From Camellia lanceoleosa (lineage: Eukaryota; Streptophyta; Magnoliopsida; Ericales; Theaceae): 64,000 nt of DNA. A program made the position numbers and the translations under genes. The DNA lies in NCBI GenBank assembly GCA_025200525.1, contig CM045770.1, positions 131,530,200 through 131,594,199 of the forward strand. Direction: 5' to 3'. Within the stretch, counting starts at the first letter, position 1, and every line of letters starts with the position of its first letter. Below the pieces are notes generated by a model. The model ran no database searches. It was given only the letters and a program-made list of their open reading frames with translations, and was not told where the DNA came from. Positions 44,558 to 57,959 of this stretch are shown here, in pieces.

Positions 44558-47500
44558 ATGAAGATACAATCTTGGAATGTTAAAGGTATTGGCAGACCAG
44601 AGAAAAGGAGAAAAATTAATAGAGTTTGGTAGTAAGGAAAGTCAATTTTGTGATGCTTCAAGAAACAAAGAGATCATCAATTATGCCCAAAATAGTAAAG
44701 TCTCTCTGGTAGGAAGATAATTTTGAGTATCTGGCAGTGGATACGAAAGGAAGAGCAGGTGGGTTACTATGTATATGGAATACAGGGGTGTTTCAATTGG
44801 ATGCTTGCTGTGGAAATTGTCATTTTATTCTACTGTCAGGTAAATTATTTCTTTTAATTGTGTGATTGTCAATGTATATGGTCCATAAGAGGTAGTTAAA
44901 AGGAAAGAATTATGGGTCATTCTAGCTCGGTTGAAGAGCCTATTCTTAGGGCCATGGTGTATTGGGTGCTCTAGAAGGGATAGATGAATGAGGGATCTTA
45001 ATGACTTAGTTGAACAACTGGAGTTGATTGATTTGCCTATGCTTGGGAGGAAATTTACTTGGTGTAACTCACAAACAAGAGAGAAATAGAGCAGAATAGA
45101 TAGATTTTTACTCAATTATGAGTGGATACAAAATTTCAATCTCAAGTTATGGGGACTTTCGAGATTGATATCTGACCATTGTCCTATAATTCTGATGGAA
45201 GATGAAAGAGATTAGGGCCCTAGACCTTTTCGATTTATGAATGCTTGGGTTCTTCATCCTAAATTTGTAGATTTAGTAGAGAAATTTTGGTCAAATTTCC
45301 AGGTGGAAGGTTGGGCTGGTTACAGATGCCTTATGAAGTTCAAAGCTTTGAAACACAAATTAAAGGTGTGGAATATTAAAGAGTTTGGGAAGCTAGAGTT
45401 TAAGCTTAAAGCTGTTGAGGAGGAAGCCCATGCCATAGAGCTAATTGCAGAAAAAAGGTCACTTCTAGGGGTTGAACAAGCTAGAAGAAAGGAAGTAATG
45501 AATGACATTAGGAGGTTAAACAAAATGTTGGAATGGACTTGGCTCCAAAAATCCAGACTTAATTAGGCCTCCAAAGGAGATAGAAATACGAGGTACTTTC
45601 ACATTATGGCATTTAAGAGAAACAGTAGGAATTCCTTGTGTTCAATTATGGTAAATGGCTCAATGGTGGAAGAACCTTTAGAGGTTAGGTAGGAGGTGAA
45701 GTCTCATTTCATGAATCAGTTTTCTGAATCTTGGGTGACTAGGCCTAAACTAACTGGCCAGTTCAAAAATATTGGAGGTCGTCAAACAGCGGATTTGTTA
45801 GAAATGGATTTTATGGACGAGGAAGTTAGAAATGTTATCAGGAGCAGTGATGGCAATAAAGCACCTGGGCCAGATAGTTTTAATTTGGCCTTTTTTAAGA
45901 AATGCTGGAAAATAGTCAAACCCGAGGTAATGCAATTCTTAAGAGAGTTCCATCAAAATGCCTCATTGGTTAGTGAGTTAAATAGCTCTTTTATGGCCCT
46001 AATTCCAAAAATAGAAAGCCCATCAAGCTTGAGAGAGTATAGGCCTATAAGTTTCATTGGTTCTTTGTATAAAATCCTAGCTAAAGTCTTAGCAAATAAG
46101 ATGAAACAAGTGATGCCAATGATTATTAGCGAGACACAATCCGCATTTCTAGGGGGAAAGAATATCCTAGATGGGATCCTCATTGCAAACGAGATAGTTG
46201 ATGGGTGGAAAAAAATTAAAGAAGAAAGGTTTGGTGTTGAAATTTGATTTTGAGAAGGCATATGATTCAGTCAATTGGGAATTCTTATTCAATATGTTAT
46301 CTAATTTTGGATTTGGGGATAGATGGGTGAGATGGATAAAAAGCTGTGTAACCTTCACAAAAGTATCATTTTTAGTGAATGGTTCTCCTACTGACGAGTT
46401 TTGCCCAGAAAGAGGTCTACGGCAAGGTGGTGGGGATCAAAAGAACCACAGTTATGAATCAGTGTTTACTGATGAAGTGGTGGTGGAGATTTGGGTCAGA
46501 GCATCATACTATGTGGAAGAATGTTATATGCTCTAAGTATAATATGGGGGTTGGAAGTTGGCTGCCATGTCTGGAAAGAAACAGCAGAGGATCAAAAATT
46601 TGGTCTGATATCATTACTGCAATTCTAGCTTTACCTGTGTTACACAACCTGTATATTTCAAACTCTACAATTGAGTTGGGAAATGGTAGGAGAGCCCATT
46701 TCTAGCTAGATAAATGGGCTAGAGAGTTGTGTCTCAAGGAGGAATTTCCTAGAGTTTTTGCTCTGTCCACTTATAAAGTAGGAATAGTGTTTGATTTTTA
46801 TAACAGGAAGGGGGATTCAGGTATGGAATTTGGAATTCAGGAGGCCCCTGTTGGCCTGGGAAGAGGATGAGGTTTGTAGACTTCATTCCTTCCTTATGAA
46901 TGCTCCAGAAATGAGGGCCACCAAACCCGATGTTTGAAAATGGAAGGCTGATCAAATTGGGGTGTTTTTGGTTGCATCAGTGTACAAAAGATATGAATTC
47001 TCCATGGGCCTTGTTAGGAAAATGGTAGTGGTAGTTTGGAACAACTGTGCTCCTCCTAAAGTCAAATTTTTTGGGTGGTTGGCTCGGCAAGGTAAGGTGA
47101 AAACCTATAGTTTCCTGTAGAGAATTGGGATTTTAGATGCATCTGCCACTGTGGACCGTGTCTTCTATCAAAACGAGGTGGAATCTGTCAACCATATACT
47201 GCTCTTTTGTCCATTTGTTTGGCTGTTATGGTCTCATATTCTGAAATGGTGAGGTTCTCAGTGGGCTATGCCAAACACAATGGAAGGGCTGCTACAATGG
47301 TGGTCATTTTGCAAAATAAAAAGGAGTGAAAAGCTGTTGTGGAAGGTTGTGCCTTTGGCTATCTTGCGGTCCACATGGAAACATCAAAATGATTGTGTTT
47401 TTAATGGTTCTCAACCAAACTTTGAGGAACTATGTGAGGTTATCAAAGCAAGAATAGCTTTGTAGGCCAAATCATCTCCAGCTAATTTAGAGTTCTCTGT

Positions 47501-47558
47501 TACTGATATAGTATTTAATTTGCAACAGGTTCAATATTGCATTAGGAATGGGAGCTGA
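44558..47558 (+). pseudogene. LINE ORF2: endonuclease, truncated RT, zf-RVT
   Basis: MKIQSWNVKGIGRPEKR (44558) opens an exonuclease/endonuclease/phosphatase domain. It retains LPMLGRKFTWCNSQ, RIDRFL and SDHCPIIL (about 45174-45198), the His-containing end of the active site. RT begins at about 45690 (NKAPGPDSFNLAFFKKCW, EYRPISFIGSLYKILAKVLA, LKFDFEKAYDSVNWEF). It stops abruptly at ERGLRQG (about 46425), where the sequence jumps to NQCLLMKWWWRFG. Against the sister LINE this loses roughly 0.7 kb including the FADD motif. The zf-RVT region (46990-47230: WNNCAPPKVKFFGWLARQGKVKT ... LFCPFVWLLWSH) and a C-terminal WKVVPLAILRSTWKHQNDCVF segment follow. Many internal stops. Confidence 0.85.
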
Positions 47559-48767
47559 GATAAACTTATATCAGTTTGTTTAATTACCTGAATTCTTCAT
47601 ATGGGAGGGTGAGGATGGAGTGAGCATGGTGGCTGCTCTTTTTTGGGTTGTTTTGTTCTTTGTCTGTCCATTTGGTTCTGTTTTGTTCATTTTAGTTTGC
47701 CTAAGTAATGGCCTGTGATATTGGTCCATTTTGTTCGGATTGATACGGTAGTTGAGTCTGGGTGTCTGAGATGGTGGCTCTATTGTTTTGGTCAGTTTGC
47801 TTTTGTTCTTCATTGATCTGCTCTAATCTGGTATGGTGGCTATGTTATGTTAAGATAGTGGAAACTGGTCTGTTATATGCTTCACTGGTCTGTTATCTGC
47901 TTCACTGATGTTAGCTGGTCTGATGCTGCAATTTTGGTTTTGCTTTCTTGCTAATGGTGTGCAGGTTCTCTGTGCTAGTATATTGGTTGTTTTCGCTGCA
48001 CAATTCTGTGTTGCTACTGAACTGGTTTTATACTACAGAGTCCTACTTTTTTTTTTTTTTTTTGAAGTTATGTTGTTCTACACGGTTGAGTGCACTTAGC
48101 TGCTACTGCTGATTTTGTGGTCAATGTAAACCAGTCCAGCTAGATTTCGTGTTGTTTACAAGTGACTTGGGAAATGAGAATGTTGAGGTTGTTAGAAGTA
48201 TTGCGAAGCTAAAAGTTACATGATGCCTGGAGTACTCAACAATTTGCTGAAAGGTGAAGATAGGCTAGGCTGCTTGGAGTTGGGAGCTTCTATCTATGGA
48301 TGTGCTGCTGTGAAGATTATGCTAGCATAATGAGCACACGAGATTTAAAATGAGGTTGATTCTGGGCTGTGTTTCAGTTATGCATTTTGATCTGAATTGG
48401 TGATCTGCTGAGGTCTGTTTTATGGCCCTATATGCTGATCTGCTGAGGTATTATTTTGCTGGCCTGCTATGCTTAGGTGCTAGGTTTAGTTGGTTGGTTG
48501 TTTTATTTCAAATGTTTGGCTGATGGTCTAAATTAGGCGGCTGTTCTGATGTTACTATGGTCTGTTCTTTTTTCGTTGGTCTCTCACCAACCTGGGGGTG
48601 CCAGCAAATAATAGGATGAGCTTTGTGGTGCCAACCTAGTTGGGATCATTTAGCTCGTTGTGATGCTTTGGCACTTCCCTTTTCTTTATTGATGTAATTT
48701 GTCTTGTACCTTGTACTTGTTTATTCCATCAATAAAGTTTCTTTTTCGCCGATCAAAAAAAAAAAAA

Positions 48768-49269
48768 TGTCTATTATAGATACTATCTTGATTGTGTGCT
48801 ACACACTTCTACATAGCTAGATGCACCAAAGGCCTTTGATGGTTGTGATTGTTAAGATGAATTAGTATGCTTGTCAGTTTTATGCTTGATATTTTTGGGC
48901 CCTTTTGTTTTGCAATTCAATCATAATTTTTGATGGAAGTGTGATGAAATTTTATTTTATTGTTGATTTCTACCATTTTTCTGAAGACATGAACAATGAT
49001 TGTGAAATATTGTTGGAAAAATGAATGGTATTTTTTGATAGTTTTATTAAGCTAGCAAATTTAGCTACAAACTTTGTGCCGAATTTGACAGAAGGTATAA
49101 CATTGCTAAAGTATAGCAAGAATTTTAGTTAAAAATTTAATCTTCATGCCATTTTTTAGCAATACCAACCCTAATACCTCACCAATGGAGAAGTTCCTCA
49201 CTACACCAAATTATAGAAATCCTTATCAATCATCCTAATCACTTGGATTAGCCCCTTTCTTTCTCTTTA
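48768..49269. other. Spacer between LINE and hAT MITE
   Basis: No coding or repeat structure recognised. AT-rich with ordinary composition. Confidence 0.5.
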
Positions 49270-49277
49270 CCCACATC

Positions 49278-49624
49278 CAGGGACGGAACTAAGATTTCAT
49301 CATCGGAGAAGCCAAAAGAAAAATAAAAATTTTCACCATATACATAAACACTCATGTATGTATAATATGATATATAAATTATATCTATATGCATAAAAAA
49401 ATTCAAATACCATATAAACAATTTCTAATATGATGAAAAAGTTTTTTGAGTGCAAAATAAAAAGAGAATGCAAGACGGGATAAGAATGGGATATGTATTT
49501 TCTATATTGAGAGTCATTTTATGTATAAAATGATATATATTTTTAAAATGCCATAACAAATCATATTTTTCATAGAAATAGGAGGGACATGACTCCCCAT
49601 AGTCTTTTTCTAATTTCGTCCCTG
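49278..49624. mobile_element. hAT-type MITE, 347 bp
   Basis: Starts CAGGGACGGAACTAAGATTT and ends CTAATTTCGTCCCTG, an imperfect terminal inverted repeat of the CAGGG type usual in hAT elements. An 8-bp near-duplication flanks it: CCCACATC (49270-49277) and TCCACATC (49625-49632). Eight-bp target duplications are diagnostic for hAT. The interior is AT-rich without an ORF. Confidence 0.75.
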
Positions 49625-49783
49625 TCCACATCTAGCCTTACCAATAAGCTACAATGTTCCATGACTGCCAACCACCAGGCGCCAACCTCCCATTCTTTTC
49701 CTATTACGATCATCCTCTTACCCATAACCATCAACAACCCCCACCCTCACATTTCCTCTTCCCTTCTTCTACAATTCATTCCC

Positions 49784-50945
49784 TTTTTTTTTTTTTTTTA
49801 TCATCAAAAAAGAAGAAGCTTTATTGATGGAAAAACATACAGAGTATGATAACGTACATCAATAAAGAGGAGGGTGCAAAAAGTATCATAGTGAAACATT
49901 CAGATCCCAACTAGGTTGGCACCTAGATGCACACCAAATTATCTGCTAGCACAAACTCTAGGCTCCATGTTGGTGAGTAACCAACATGTAGAGCAAAACA
50001 AAAACAAAACAAACAGATCATTCACCCATAAACAAAACAATCACAAAGAGTTCAAATTTAACATAACACACCCCTTGAAGACCATTCATCCATAAACCCC
50101 TCTGTTGGAGCATTAGTTCAGCATATAACAGTCCACAACTAAACAGAACAGATCATAAAGCTGCTATTTCAGCAAAGCACAAAAACAGATTCATGAAGCT
50201 GGCATTAGTAGCAGAACAGATCAACAACAAAACTACCTCTCTGCAACAACAATAACAACAATACTACCTCTGCAGCAGCAGCAAACCATTCCCAACCACC
50301 AATAGCTTTTGATGATGGACACCAAAACTAGGCTATAGCAGCATCTCACCAAGCAGCATTTCATCACCAATGCATTAGCAGCAACAAAACAAAGTATATC
50401 AAAACTAAGTATATTAAAACAACACCAAAGGCATCACACAACACAACACCAAAATGAAGATCCCATTCTGATATGTTTCTCTCAAATGCCATAGCTCCTC
50501 CATTACTGATACAATACTTTTCCTAGTAAATGCCTTATTCCCCTGCACCAAACAGCAGCATAAAGGATAATAAACAGAACACCTACTGAATTGGGCACTC
50601 AACCAATTTGCCAATTCCCCAAGCACTTCCTGATCCGTCTTAGATTGAAAATAAAGTCTTGGACTGAAAAGTTGAAATCCTTCAATATTGGTTTTATCCA
50701 CAAAGCAACCCTAATCTTAATCAACTTACAAAGCTCACTCAGATTTGGAATAGCAACTCTGAACACACATTCATTTCGATGCTTCCTGACAGACCAAAGT
50801 ACAACTAATGGAACAGCACTCCAGATCTTCCACTCCATCTTCTTCATCATCCCTCTAACCCACCAAACCAATAAATGATCCACCGAACTTGGTATAGCAC
50901 CCTGAACATCCCACCAATTCATCATATTAGCCCAAATCATGAATG
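49784..50945 (-). mobile_element. LINE tail with poly(A): C-terminal ORF2 fragment and 3' UTR
   Basis: Poly(T) at 49784-49799 on the plus strand is the A tail of a minus-strand LINE, preceded by AATAAAGC (minus). 50599-50940 encodes a C-terminal ORF2 fragment (VPLVVLWSVRKHRNECVFRV ... LSELCKLIKIRVALW) paralogous to that of the plus-strand LINE (47330-47465). The C-terminus of the RT-bearing LINE on this strand is present separately at about 51400-51690. This tail is therefore either a second, 5'-truncated LINE or the 3' half of a chimera. No poly(A) is seen at the 50945 junction. Confidence 0.65.
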
Positions 50946-53900
50946 GCTGACATTGTGAAAGTCATCAAACCCGGCCAGATTTGGAGGTGGAAAAACAAGA
51001 CAACAGAACAAAACAAACAAATTAGCCTTGATAACTTCACCAATTCAGACAATCACCCACACACCCCAAGTCAAAGCAGCAGAAACTGTGGCAAAGTGGC
51101 AGCAGAGGTGTTATAGCAGATTTATACCAATAGGTGTGTTATACCAATAGAGGTGTGTTATAGCCTGCTGAGAAATAACAGAACCATAGTAGAGCCAAAG
51201 CAGCAGAACAATAACAGACAGGAGTCCTGATCAAATCTTTTCATACCTAAATGATAGCAGCAGCCCTGTTCACACATAAAATAAACATAACAGAACACAG
51301 CAGGCAGGAGACACCCATAGCAGCAGCCAAAATCAACACAAAACATAACAGAAATCAACCCTAACACAGGGGCAAGTCTTAGCTTCCAGAACGAATGCAA
51401 TATTGAACCTGAGGTAGGTTAAAGACAATATCATTAATAGAGAATACCATTTTGGTTGGAGATTATTTGACCCACAAGGCTATTCTTGCTTTAACAAGCT
51501 CACATAGATCCTTTAAATTTGGCTGAAAGCCATTCAAAACACAATCATTTCTATGCTTCTAAGTTGACCAAAAAACAGCTAAAGGCATTACCTTCCATAT
51601 CAGCTTCTTAATCTTTTTCATCTTACAAAATGACCACCACTGCAACAGTCCTTCCATTGAGTTTGGCATAACCCATTGACATCCCTACCATTCCATAACA
51701 TGAGACCACAGCAGCCAAACAAAAGGACAAAAGAGTAAGATATGGGAAATGGTTTCCACCTCTTGTTGGCAGAAAACACAGCTTACATTTACAAATTCAT
51801 CCAAGATCTTGATACGCTGCAAGAAACTAGATGTTTTCACCTTACCTTGCCAAGCCAACCACGCGAAGAATTTAACTTTAGATGGTGCACAGTTATTCCA
51901 CACATCTGTTGCCGTATTCCTAACTGGCCCCAAGGATACTTCGCAACATTTGTACACAGAGGCAACAGAAAACACCCCAGATGGGTCAGCCTTCCACTTC
52001 CATATATCTGAGCTTGAGTCCCTAAGTGCTGGCGTATCCTTAGTTGCAGCTTGTAATCTACTAACCTCTTCCTCTTCCTCTTCCCAAGCAAGCAGAGGCC
52101 TTCTAAAGCCCAGATTCCAACCCTGAGTCCCTCCCCTTCTGGTATAAAACTCGGCAATCGTTCCATACTTATCAGTAGACAGAGAAAAGAGTCTGGGAAA
52201 TTCTTCCTTAAGGCATAGCTCCACTGCCCATTTATCAAGCCAGAACTGAGCTCTCTGCCCATTCCCCAACTGGATTGCAATGTTTACAAGGTACAAATTG
52301 TGAATCACAGGCTTAAAGATCACTACACGGATGATATCTGAGCAGATTTTTGAAACTCTATTGTTTCCTTCCATGTGTGACAGCCAACTTTCACCTCCCA
52401 TGTTATACTTTGAACAAATAACTACCTTCCACAAAGCGTAAGACTCAGCCCCAAACCTTCACCACCATTTCAACAATAAGCAAATATTCATAACCGATAA
52501 GCTTCTGAGGCCCAAGCCTCCTAAAGTTTTGCTCTTGGTAAGGGTATCCCAACTAACCATGTGGACTTTCCTTCTAAGATCATACCCTCCCCATAGAAAA
52601 TTAGATTGAATTCTGTCAATGTCTTTTGCCACCCCCACTGGTCATTTGAATAACAACAAGTAGTAGATAGGCAAATTACTCATAACAGACTTAATCAAAG
52701 TCAACCTCCCAGCAAACAACAATACCCTTCTCTTCCATGTGGACAATTTCTGTTTAAACTTATCCGAGATTGGCTTCCAAGTGCTCTTCCTACCAGGGTT
52801 AGCTCCAAGAGGTAGCCCAAGATACTTTAAAGGAAAATTCTGATAAGCACAATTTAACTTAGAGGAAAAACCTTGCAGCAGCCCTTTATCCACTCCAATG
52901 GCAGCAAACACACTTTTATGGTAATTAATTCTCAGCCCCGATAGAATTTCAAAACACCGGAGAATTCTTTTGATAGTCACCACTTCCACCCACTCAACTT
53001 CACAAAACAAGATTATATCATCCGCAAATTGTAGGTGTGTTACGTTGACCCCATTATTTCCAATGACAACACCTTTGATTAAACCTAATTCCTTTGCTCT
53101 ATCACACAATACATTCAAGCCCTCAGCCATAATATTGAAAAGGAAAGGGGACAGTGGGTCACCTTGCCGTAAATCGTGCCGTGGACAGAACTCCTCGGTA
53201 GGCGAACTGTTCACTAAAACTAACACTCTTGTGGATGTAACATGCACCCTCATCCATCTCCCCCACATTTCCCCAAAACCAAAGTTGGATAACATATTGA
53301 ACAAAAAATCCCAGTTGACTAAATCATATGCCTTCTCGAAGTCTAGTTTCAGCACTAACCCTTTCTTATTCGATTTTCTCCACCCATCAACTATCTCATT
53401 GGCAATAAGAACCCCATCTAGAATGTGCCTAGCCCCCAGAAAAGCTATTTGGGACTCGCTAATAATCATGGCCAAAACTGATTTCAGCCTATTTGACAAG
53501 ACTTTAGCCAGAATTTTGTACAAGGAACCTATAAGACTTATGGGTCAATACTCATTCAAGCTGGACGGGCTGTCAACTTTTGGGATCAATGCAATGAAAG
53601 GGCTATCTATATCCCTAGCCAAACTGGCATTCTGATGAAACTCCCTAAAGAATTGCATTACCTCAGGTTTGACAATTCTCCAGCATTTCTTAACGAAGGT
53701 CAAGTTAAATCCATCGGGCCTTGGTGCTTTGTTGCCATCACAGCTCGTAATAACCTTTTTGACTTCCTCTTTTGTAAACTCTGCTTCCAGGAGGTCCGCT
53801 ACTTGGCTACCACCAATATTTTTGAACTGGCCAGACAATTTAGGCCCAACCGCCCAAGTTTCAAAAAAATGGTTCATGAAATGATTCTTCACGGCATGTC

Positions 53901-54067
53901 TAACCTCTGAAGGTTCCTCAACCAATGTGTCATTCACTAGTACTGAGCACGGAGAGTTTCTACTATTTCCATTACTAGCCATTATATGGAAATACCTTGT
54001 GTTCCTAACTCCTTTTGTGGCCCAGTTAATTCTGGACTTTAGCAACCATATCCATTCCATCATTTTG
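50946..54067 (-). pseudogene. LINE ORF2, RT and zf-RVT part, minus strand
   Basis: Read right to left. 53545-54067: helical segment KMMEWIWLLKSRINWATKG, then RT start (KAPRPDGFNLTFVKKCW). 52642-53523: core RT with LKLDFEKAYDLVNWDFLFNM, LRQGDPLSPFLF and the catalytic motif QFADDIILF at about 53010-53035. About 52440-52640: connection region, frame-broken. 51685-52434: zf-RVT region (YKCCEVSLGP ... NNCAPSKVKFFAWLAWQGKV ... ISHILLFCPFVWLLWSHVMEW). About 51400-51690: C-terminal fragment with stops. A TGA/TAG-type stop precedes the core RT ORF at 53524. The endonuclease half resumes at 63569 on the far side of the Tekay insertion. The LINE belongs to the same family as the plus-strand copy at 42540-48767 and keeps the RT segment that copy lost. 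Confidence 0.85.
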
Positions 54068-54072
54068 TTCAA

Positions 54073-56472
54073 TGTCACGACCCAAACCCGGCCCTATGGG
54101 TTTAGCACCGTAACTGGCCAGTAATCCGAGATTACCGAAGGCCTCTGACGATATCTGATCAAACAGTAGAGGGCCTGGCGGAAGCCAATACAGTAAATAA
54201 CTAGTGTCCATAGAGCTGTGAAAATCTGAATGTCAAAAACATTTTTATGCATTCATACAGTTCAAAACAGTACAATCCATATACAGTCTATACAATCATG
54301 TACAACAGTCGGTACGGGGACTCAATCCCTCGATAACAGTACAGTAAACAGTCTATACAACAGTACAAAACAGTAAGGAGACCTATGGGGACACAAAAAC
54401 ACCCCAAGCCATGGCATGGCGTCTCGGAACCTCACAGTGAGGCACAAAGGCTGGCTGACAAAACTGGGGACCAATCCCACGCTCCTAGCTCCGGTCTGGT
54501 GGCTGAGCACCTACATATATATATAAACAGTGAGCTAAAGCCCAGTGAATAACATACAGTGTAAAGAGGTTATGAATGAATGTCCTTACAGTAATGAAAT
54601 CAATTCATTACTGAATAGACCCCTCTTCCGATATTTCAGTCAATCAGTATTTCAATCAATCAGTCATATGTGGTACATCCATTAGCCTATAAACAGTAGG
54701 TCCAAAAGGACCGGGCCTTAACAGACCCAACAATAATGATGGCCATCAATCAGTATGGTTCCACAAGGAAACCGACAGAGCTCTGTAACGATCCAATAAC
54801 GATGTGGGTGCTAAGGATGCCTGTCTGATTCGAAATGCAGGACATACATTCATTCAATAAACAATATCAGTTCAATAAACAGTTCAGTTCGGTATTCAAA
54901 ATAAAACCATTTGAACATATCTTTACACAATCTGTTACTCACAGTGATTGGGCTATCAGTAGCTAGAGCGCGTCCCCGAGAGCCAACCCTAAACAGTCAA
55001 TCAAATAGAACACACACTAAGTTTACAGTTGGAAAGGATGATAATTAAATCCCTAAATTCCTCGGTGTGGTTCTATGTCTACATCCTCATTAAGATGCTC
55101 TAAACTAGGCCTAAGAATGCCTAGGATGCGATGAGGATGCAAAAATGCACTAAGGAAGCAATTCGGAATTTTTGATGAACAGGGCCTCCGCTCGGCCTTG
55201 AGTTTCCCTTTCGGCGGACAAGCACACAAAGGCCCACGCTCGCGCGTACATTCCGCCGCTCGAGCGGGCTGATGAAAGGTGCAAAAATCTTTGGATCGCG
55301 ATTTTCCCTTTCGGCGTTAAAATCCTTTCGGCGGATGTAGAAACAATGCAAGAAAATACTGGGAGCATGAATTCCCCGCTCGAGCGGACGTCCAAAATCT
55401 GGAAAATCCAGATTCGACCTCAGAGTTTCAAACCAAGTTTTGATGCTCCAAATTCGATCCTCTTGGGCCCATTTTCTGGAAAACTCTTTCAAACACATAG
55501 AATAACAAGTTTTAAAGCTCAATTTAAGAAATCAAGGCCCAAGGGTGTTTCAATTAAATCCAAAATTCAAACCCATTTCATGAACAAGTTTTAAACATGC
55601 AATGCATGAACTTTAAATCAATTTCAAGCTTTAAATCTTGCTCCAAAAAGCTCTATAGTTGGCAAATGAAATGAAATCATGGACTTAATATGAATATGAG
55701 CTTGCATGCACCAATTGACCATGAATTCAACCTCAAGAACCAACAAAATCAACATGCATGCATGAATTCTAGCATGAATCAACCTATGTGAACTCAAACA
55801 TGGTTTAATCCTACAATTGAGCAAGAACCATGCAAAATGAAGCTCCAAGATGGCAAGAAGATGATGTATTCACTTACCTAAGTGTTGATTCAAGGTAGGA
55901 AGCTAGATTAGGCCAAGTTACACTTCAATTCCTAGCCAATTTCCAAGATGAATTCAATTTCTCCCAAGATGAACTCTCTCTCTCTCTCTCTCTATGCTCT
56001 CTTGTTTGGTCGGTTAGGGTGTGAAAGAAATGGCTGATCAAATGTCTATCTAAGTGTATAGACTCAAGTACAATGATAAACAAGTTGTCCACTAGCCATG
56101 GCAATTCGGTAAATACGTCTAAGTTCATAATTACTCTTTTAATCTAATGTAATCATTCCTAATCAATTTTCAGATAAAAATATCATTAAATCACAAATAT
56201 TATCTTTGATTACAAAACATCAAGCGGTTTCTAAATCGGCGCCGATAAGGCCTTCAATTAGCAGTTTAAACATAAAATGCAAACAGATAATCATACACTC
56301 AAACAGATGCAACACGCAATTCAATAGACAAACTCATTCAGTTTCCGTTTCAGTTTCATTCAGTTTGTTCAGTAGTTCATCCAGTTCACTTATCAGTCAT
56401 TAGCAGTTCAATTTAATGGTAATCAGTATATAATTCAGTGGTTTAACGGTAATCAGTACGAGGGTTGTTACA
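54073..56472 (-). repeat. 3' LTR of Tekay copy 2 (2400 bp)
   Basis: Ends are TG...CA read on the minus strand. CAGTA and ACAGT motifs are mostly preserved here, in contrast with the partner LTR. The palindrome cluster lies at about 55190-55390 with forms such as CGCTCGAGCGG and altered CTTTCGGCGG. A (TC)n run is at 55976-55993. Confidence 0.95.
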
Positions 56473-56490
56473 GTCTCCCCTCCTTATAAG
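56473..56490 (-). other. Polypurine tract of Tekay copy 2
   Basis: On the minus strand CTTATAAGGAGGGGAGAC abuts the 3' LTR start TGTAACAACC. It is the plus-strand primer for reverse transcription. Confidence 0.8.
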
Positions 56491-56494
56491 GAGT

Positions 56495-57959
56495 TTAGTC
56501 CTCTAAACTCGAGTTACCTTCAGTCTGGAAGAAAACAGGATCCAGTGGAAACAAATTAGGATATCTCCTTGCCATGTCATCTTCCCTTTCCCAAGTGGCA
56601 TACACACCACCGTGGTTCTTCCAGTCAACTTTCACTAGTGGAATCTCCTTGTTCTTCAGTTTCTTGATCCGTCGGTTCACAATCTGTATAGGCCGTTCCT
56701 CGTAAGTGTAGTCATCACTTAACACAATGCGAGTAGGCTCAATCACATGAAACGGATCTCGAAGATAGTCTTTCAACATCGAAATGTGGAAGACGTTATG
56801 CATATGCTCCATTTCAGGAGGGAGCGCAACTTGATACGCCACCGGATTGATTTTCTCAATAATCTGATACGGTCCGACATACCTTGGCGCTAACTTGCCT
56901 TTGACTCCAAAGCGAGTCTGGCCTTTCATTGGTGTCACTTTCACAAACACGTGATCACCCACTTCATACTCTCTATCCCGTCTTCTGACATCTGCATAAC
57001 TTTTCTGTCTACTCTGTGCAGTTTTCAGTCTCTGCTGTATCAATTTCACTTTCTCAGTCGTTTCATATACAATCTCGGGCCCAAGTAAAGGCCCATCTCC
57101 AACTTCTGCCCAGCAGATTGGAGATCTACATTTCCTGCCATACAATGCCTCGAAAGGCGCCATTCCAATACTCGAATGGTAAATTTGTTGTTGTGGCGAA
57201 TTCGATATGACAAATGACTTTCCCAATTTCACGAAAATCAAGGACACACATTCTCGATGGGTCCTCTAGAGTGCGGATGGTCCTTCATTGACCATCATGC
57301 GAGGATGATAGGCACTACTCAGCCTCAATTCAGTACCCAATGCAGTCTGTAGGCTCTGCCAGAACCCCGATGTAAACTTCGAATCCCTGTCAGAAACAAT
57401 AGATACAGGCACTCCATGCAATCTCACAATCTCATCAATATAGATAATGACCAATCTATACGCATTATAAATCGTCTTGTGGTGGGAAGTGTGCAGATTT
57501 AGTCAATCTATCAACAATAACCCAAATAGAGTCCATACCTTTCCTGGAGCGAGGTAATCCAACGATAAAATCCATCGTGATATGCTCCCATTTCCACTCT
57601 GGTATGGGCAAGGGTTGCAGTAAGCCTGCAGGTCGTTGATGTTCAGCCTTGACCTGTTGGCAGTGAAGACATTTAGACACAAAGTCGGCAATTTCCTTCT
57701 TCATTCCTGGCCACCAGAAATTCTGTTTCAAATCTTGGTACATTTTCGTATTCCCTGGGTGAATAGAAAACTTCGAACTGTGGCCTTCTTGTAAAACTCT
57801 CCTTTTCAATTCAGTGTCATTCGGTACACATAGTCTGTCTTGAAATTTCAGAACATTGTTCTCAAATTTGAACTCCGGTCTCTGTTTTGAATCCCTTTCT
57901 TCAATAACCTTTTTCAAGAAATCATCTAGTTGTTGTTTTTCTTTAATTTCCTCAATCAA
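56495..57959 (-). pseudogene. Integrase and chromodomain of Tekay copy 2
   Basis: 57465-57959: HHCC finger (HSSKFSIHPGNTKMYQ, CLHCQQVKAEH) and the first core Asp in WEHITMDFIVGLPRS. 57266-57454: [21 protein letters not shown] with the second catalytic Asp, then a frame change near NEGPSAL. 56495-57247: [83 protein letters not shown] and the C-terminal chromodomain-type [18 protein letters not shown] ... RYPNLF. The stop at 56495 is about 20 bp from the PPT. Only two to three local frame breaks separate these pieces. Confidence 0.9.

Larger units (their letters stand above)
42540..48767 (+). mobile_element. LINE (L1-like, plant RTE/L1 class with RNase-like zf-RVT tail), internally deleted
   Basis: Order: ORF1 (RRM and DUF4283-like, 42620-44517), ORF2 (endonuclease, RT with deletion, zf-RVT; 44558-47558), a 1.2-kb 3' UTR, AATAAA at 48731 and a 13-nt A tail (48755-48767). 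The 3' UTR word GTGCCAACCTAGTTGGGATC (48630-48650) is also found inverted at 49905-49925 in the next LINE tail. The 5' edge is approximate. Stops and frameshifts make it inactive. Confidence 0.85.

Noticed and set aside
50591..50878. 95-codon plus-strand ORF
   Set aside because: Shadow of the LINE C-terminal fragment on the minus strand.
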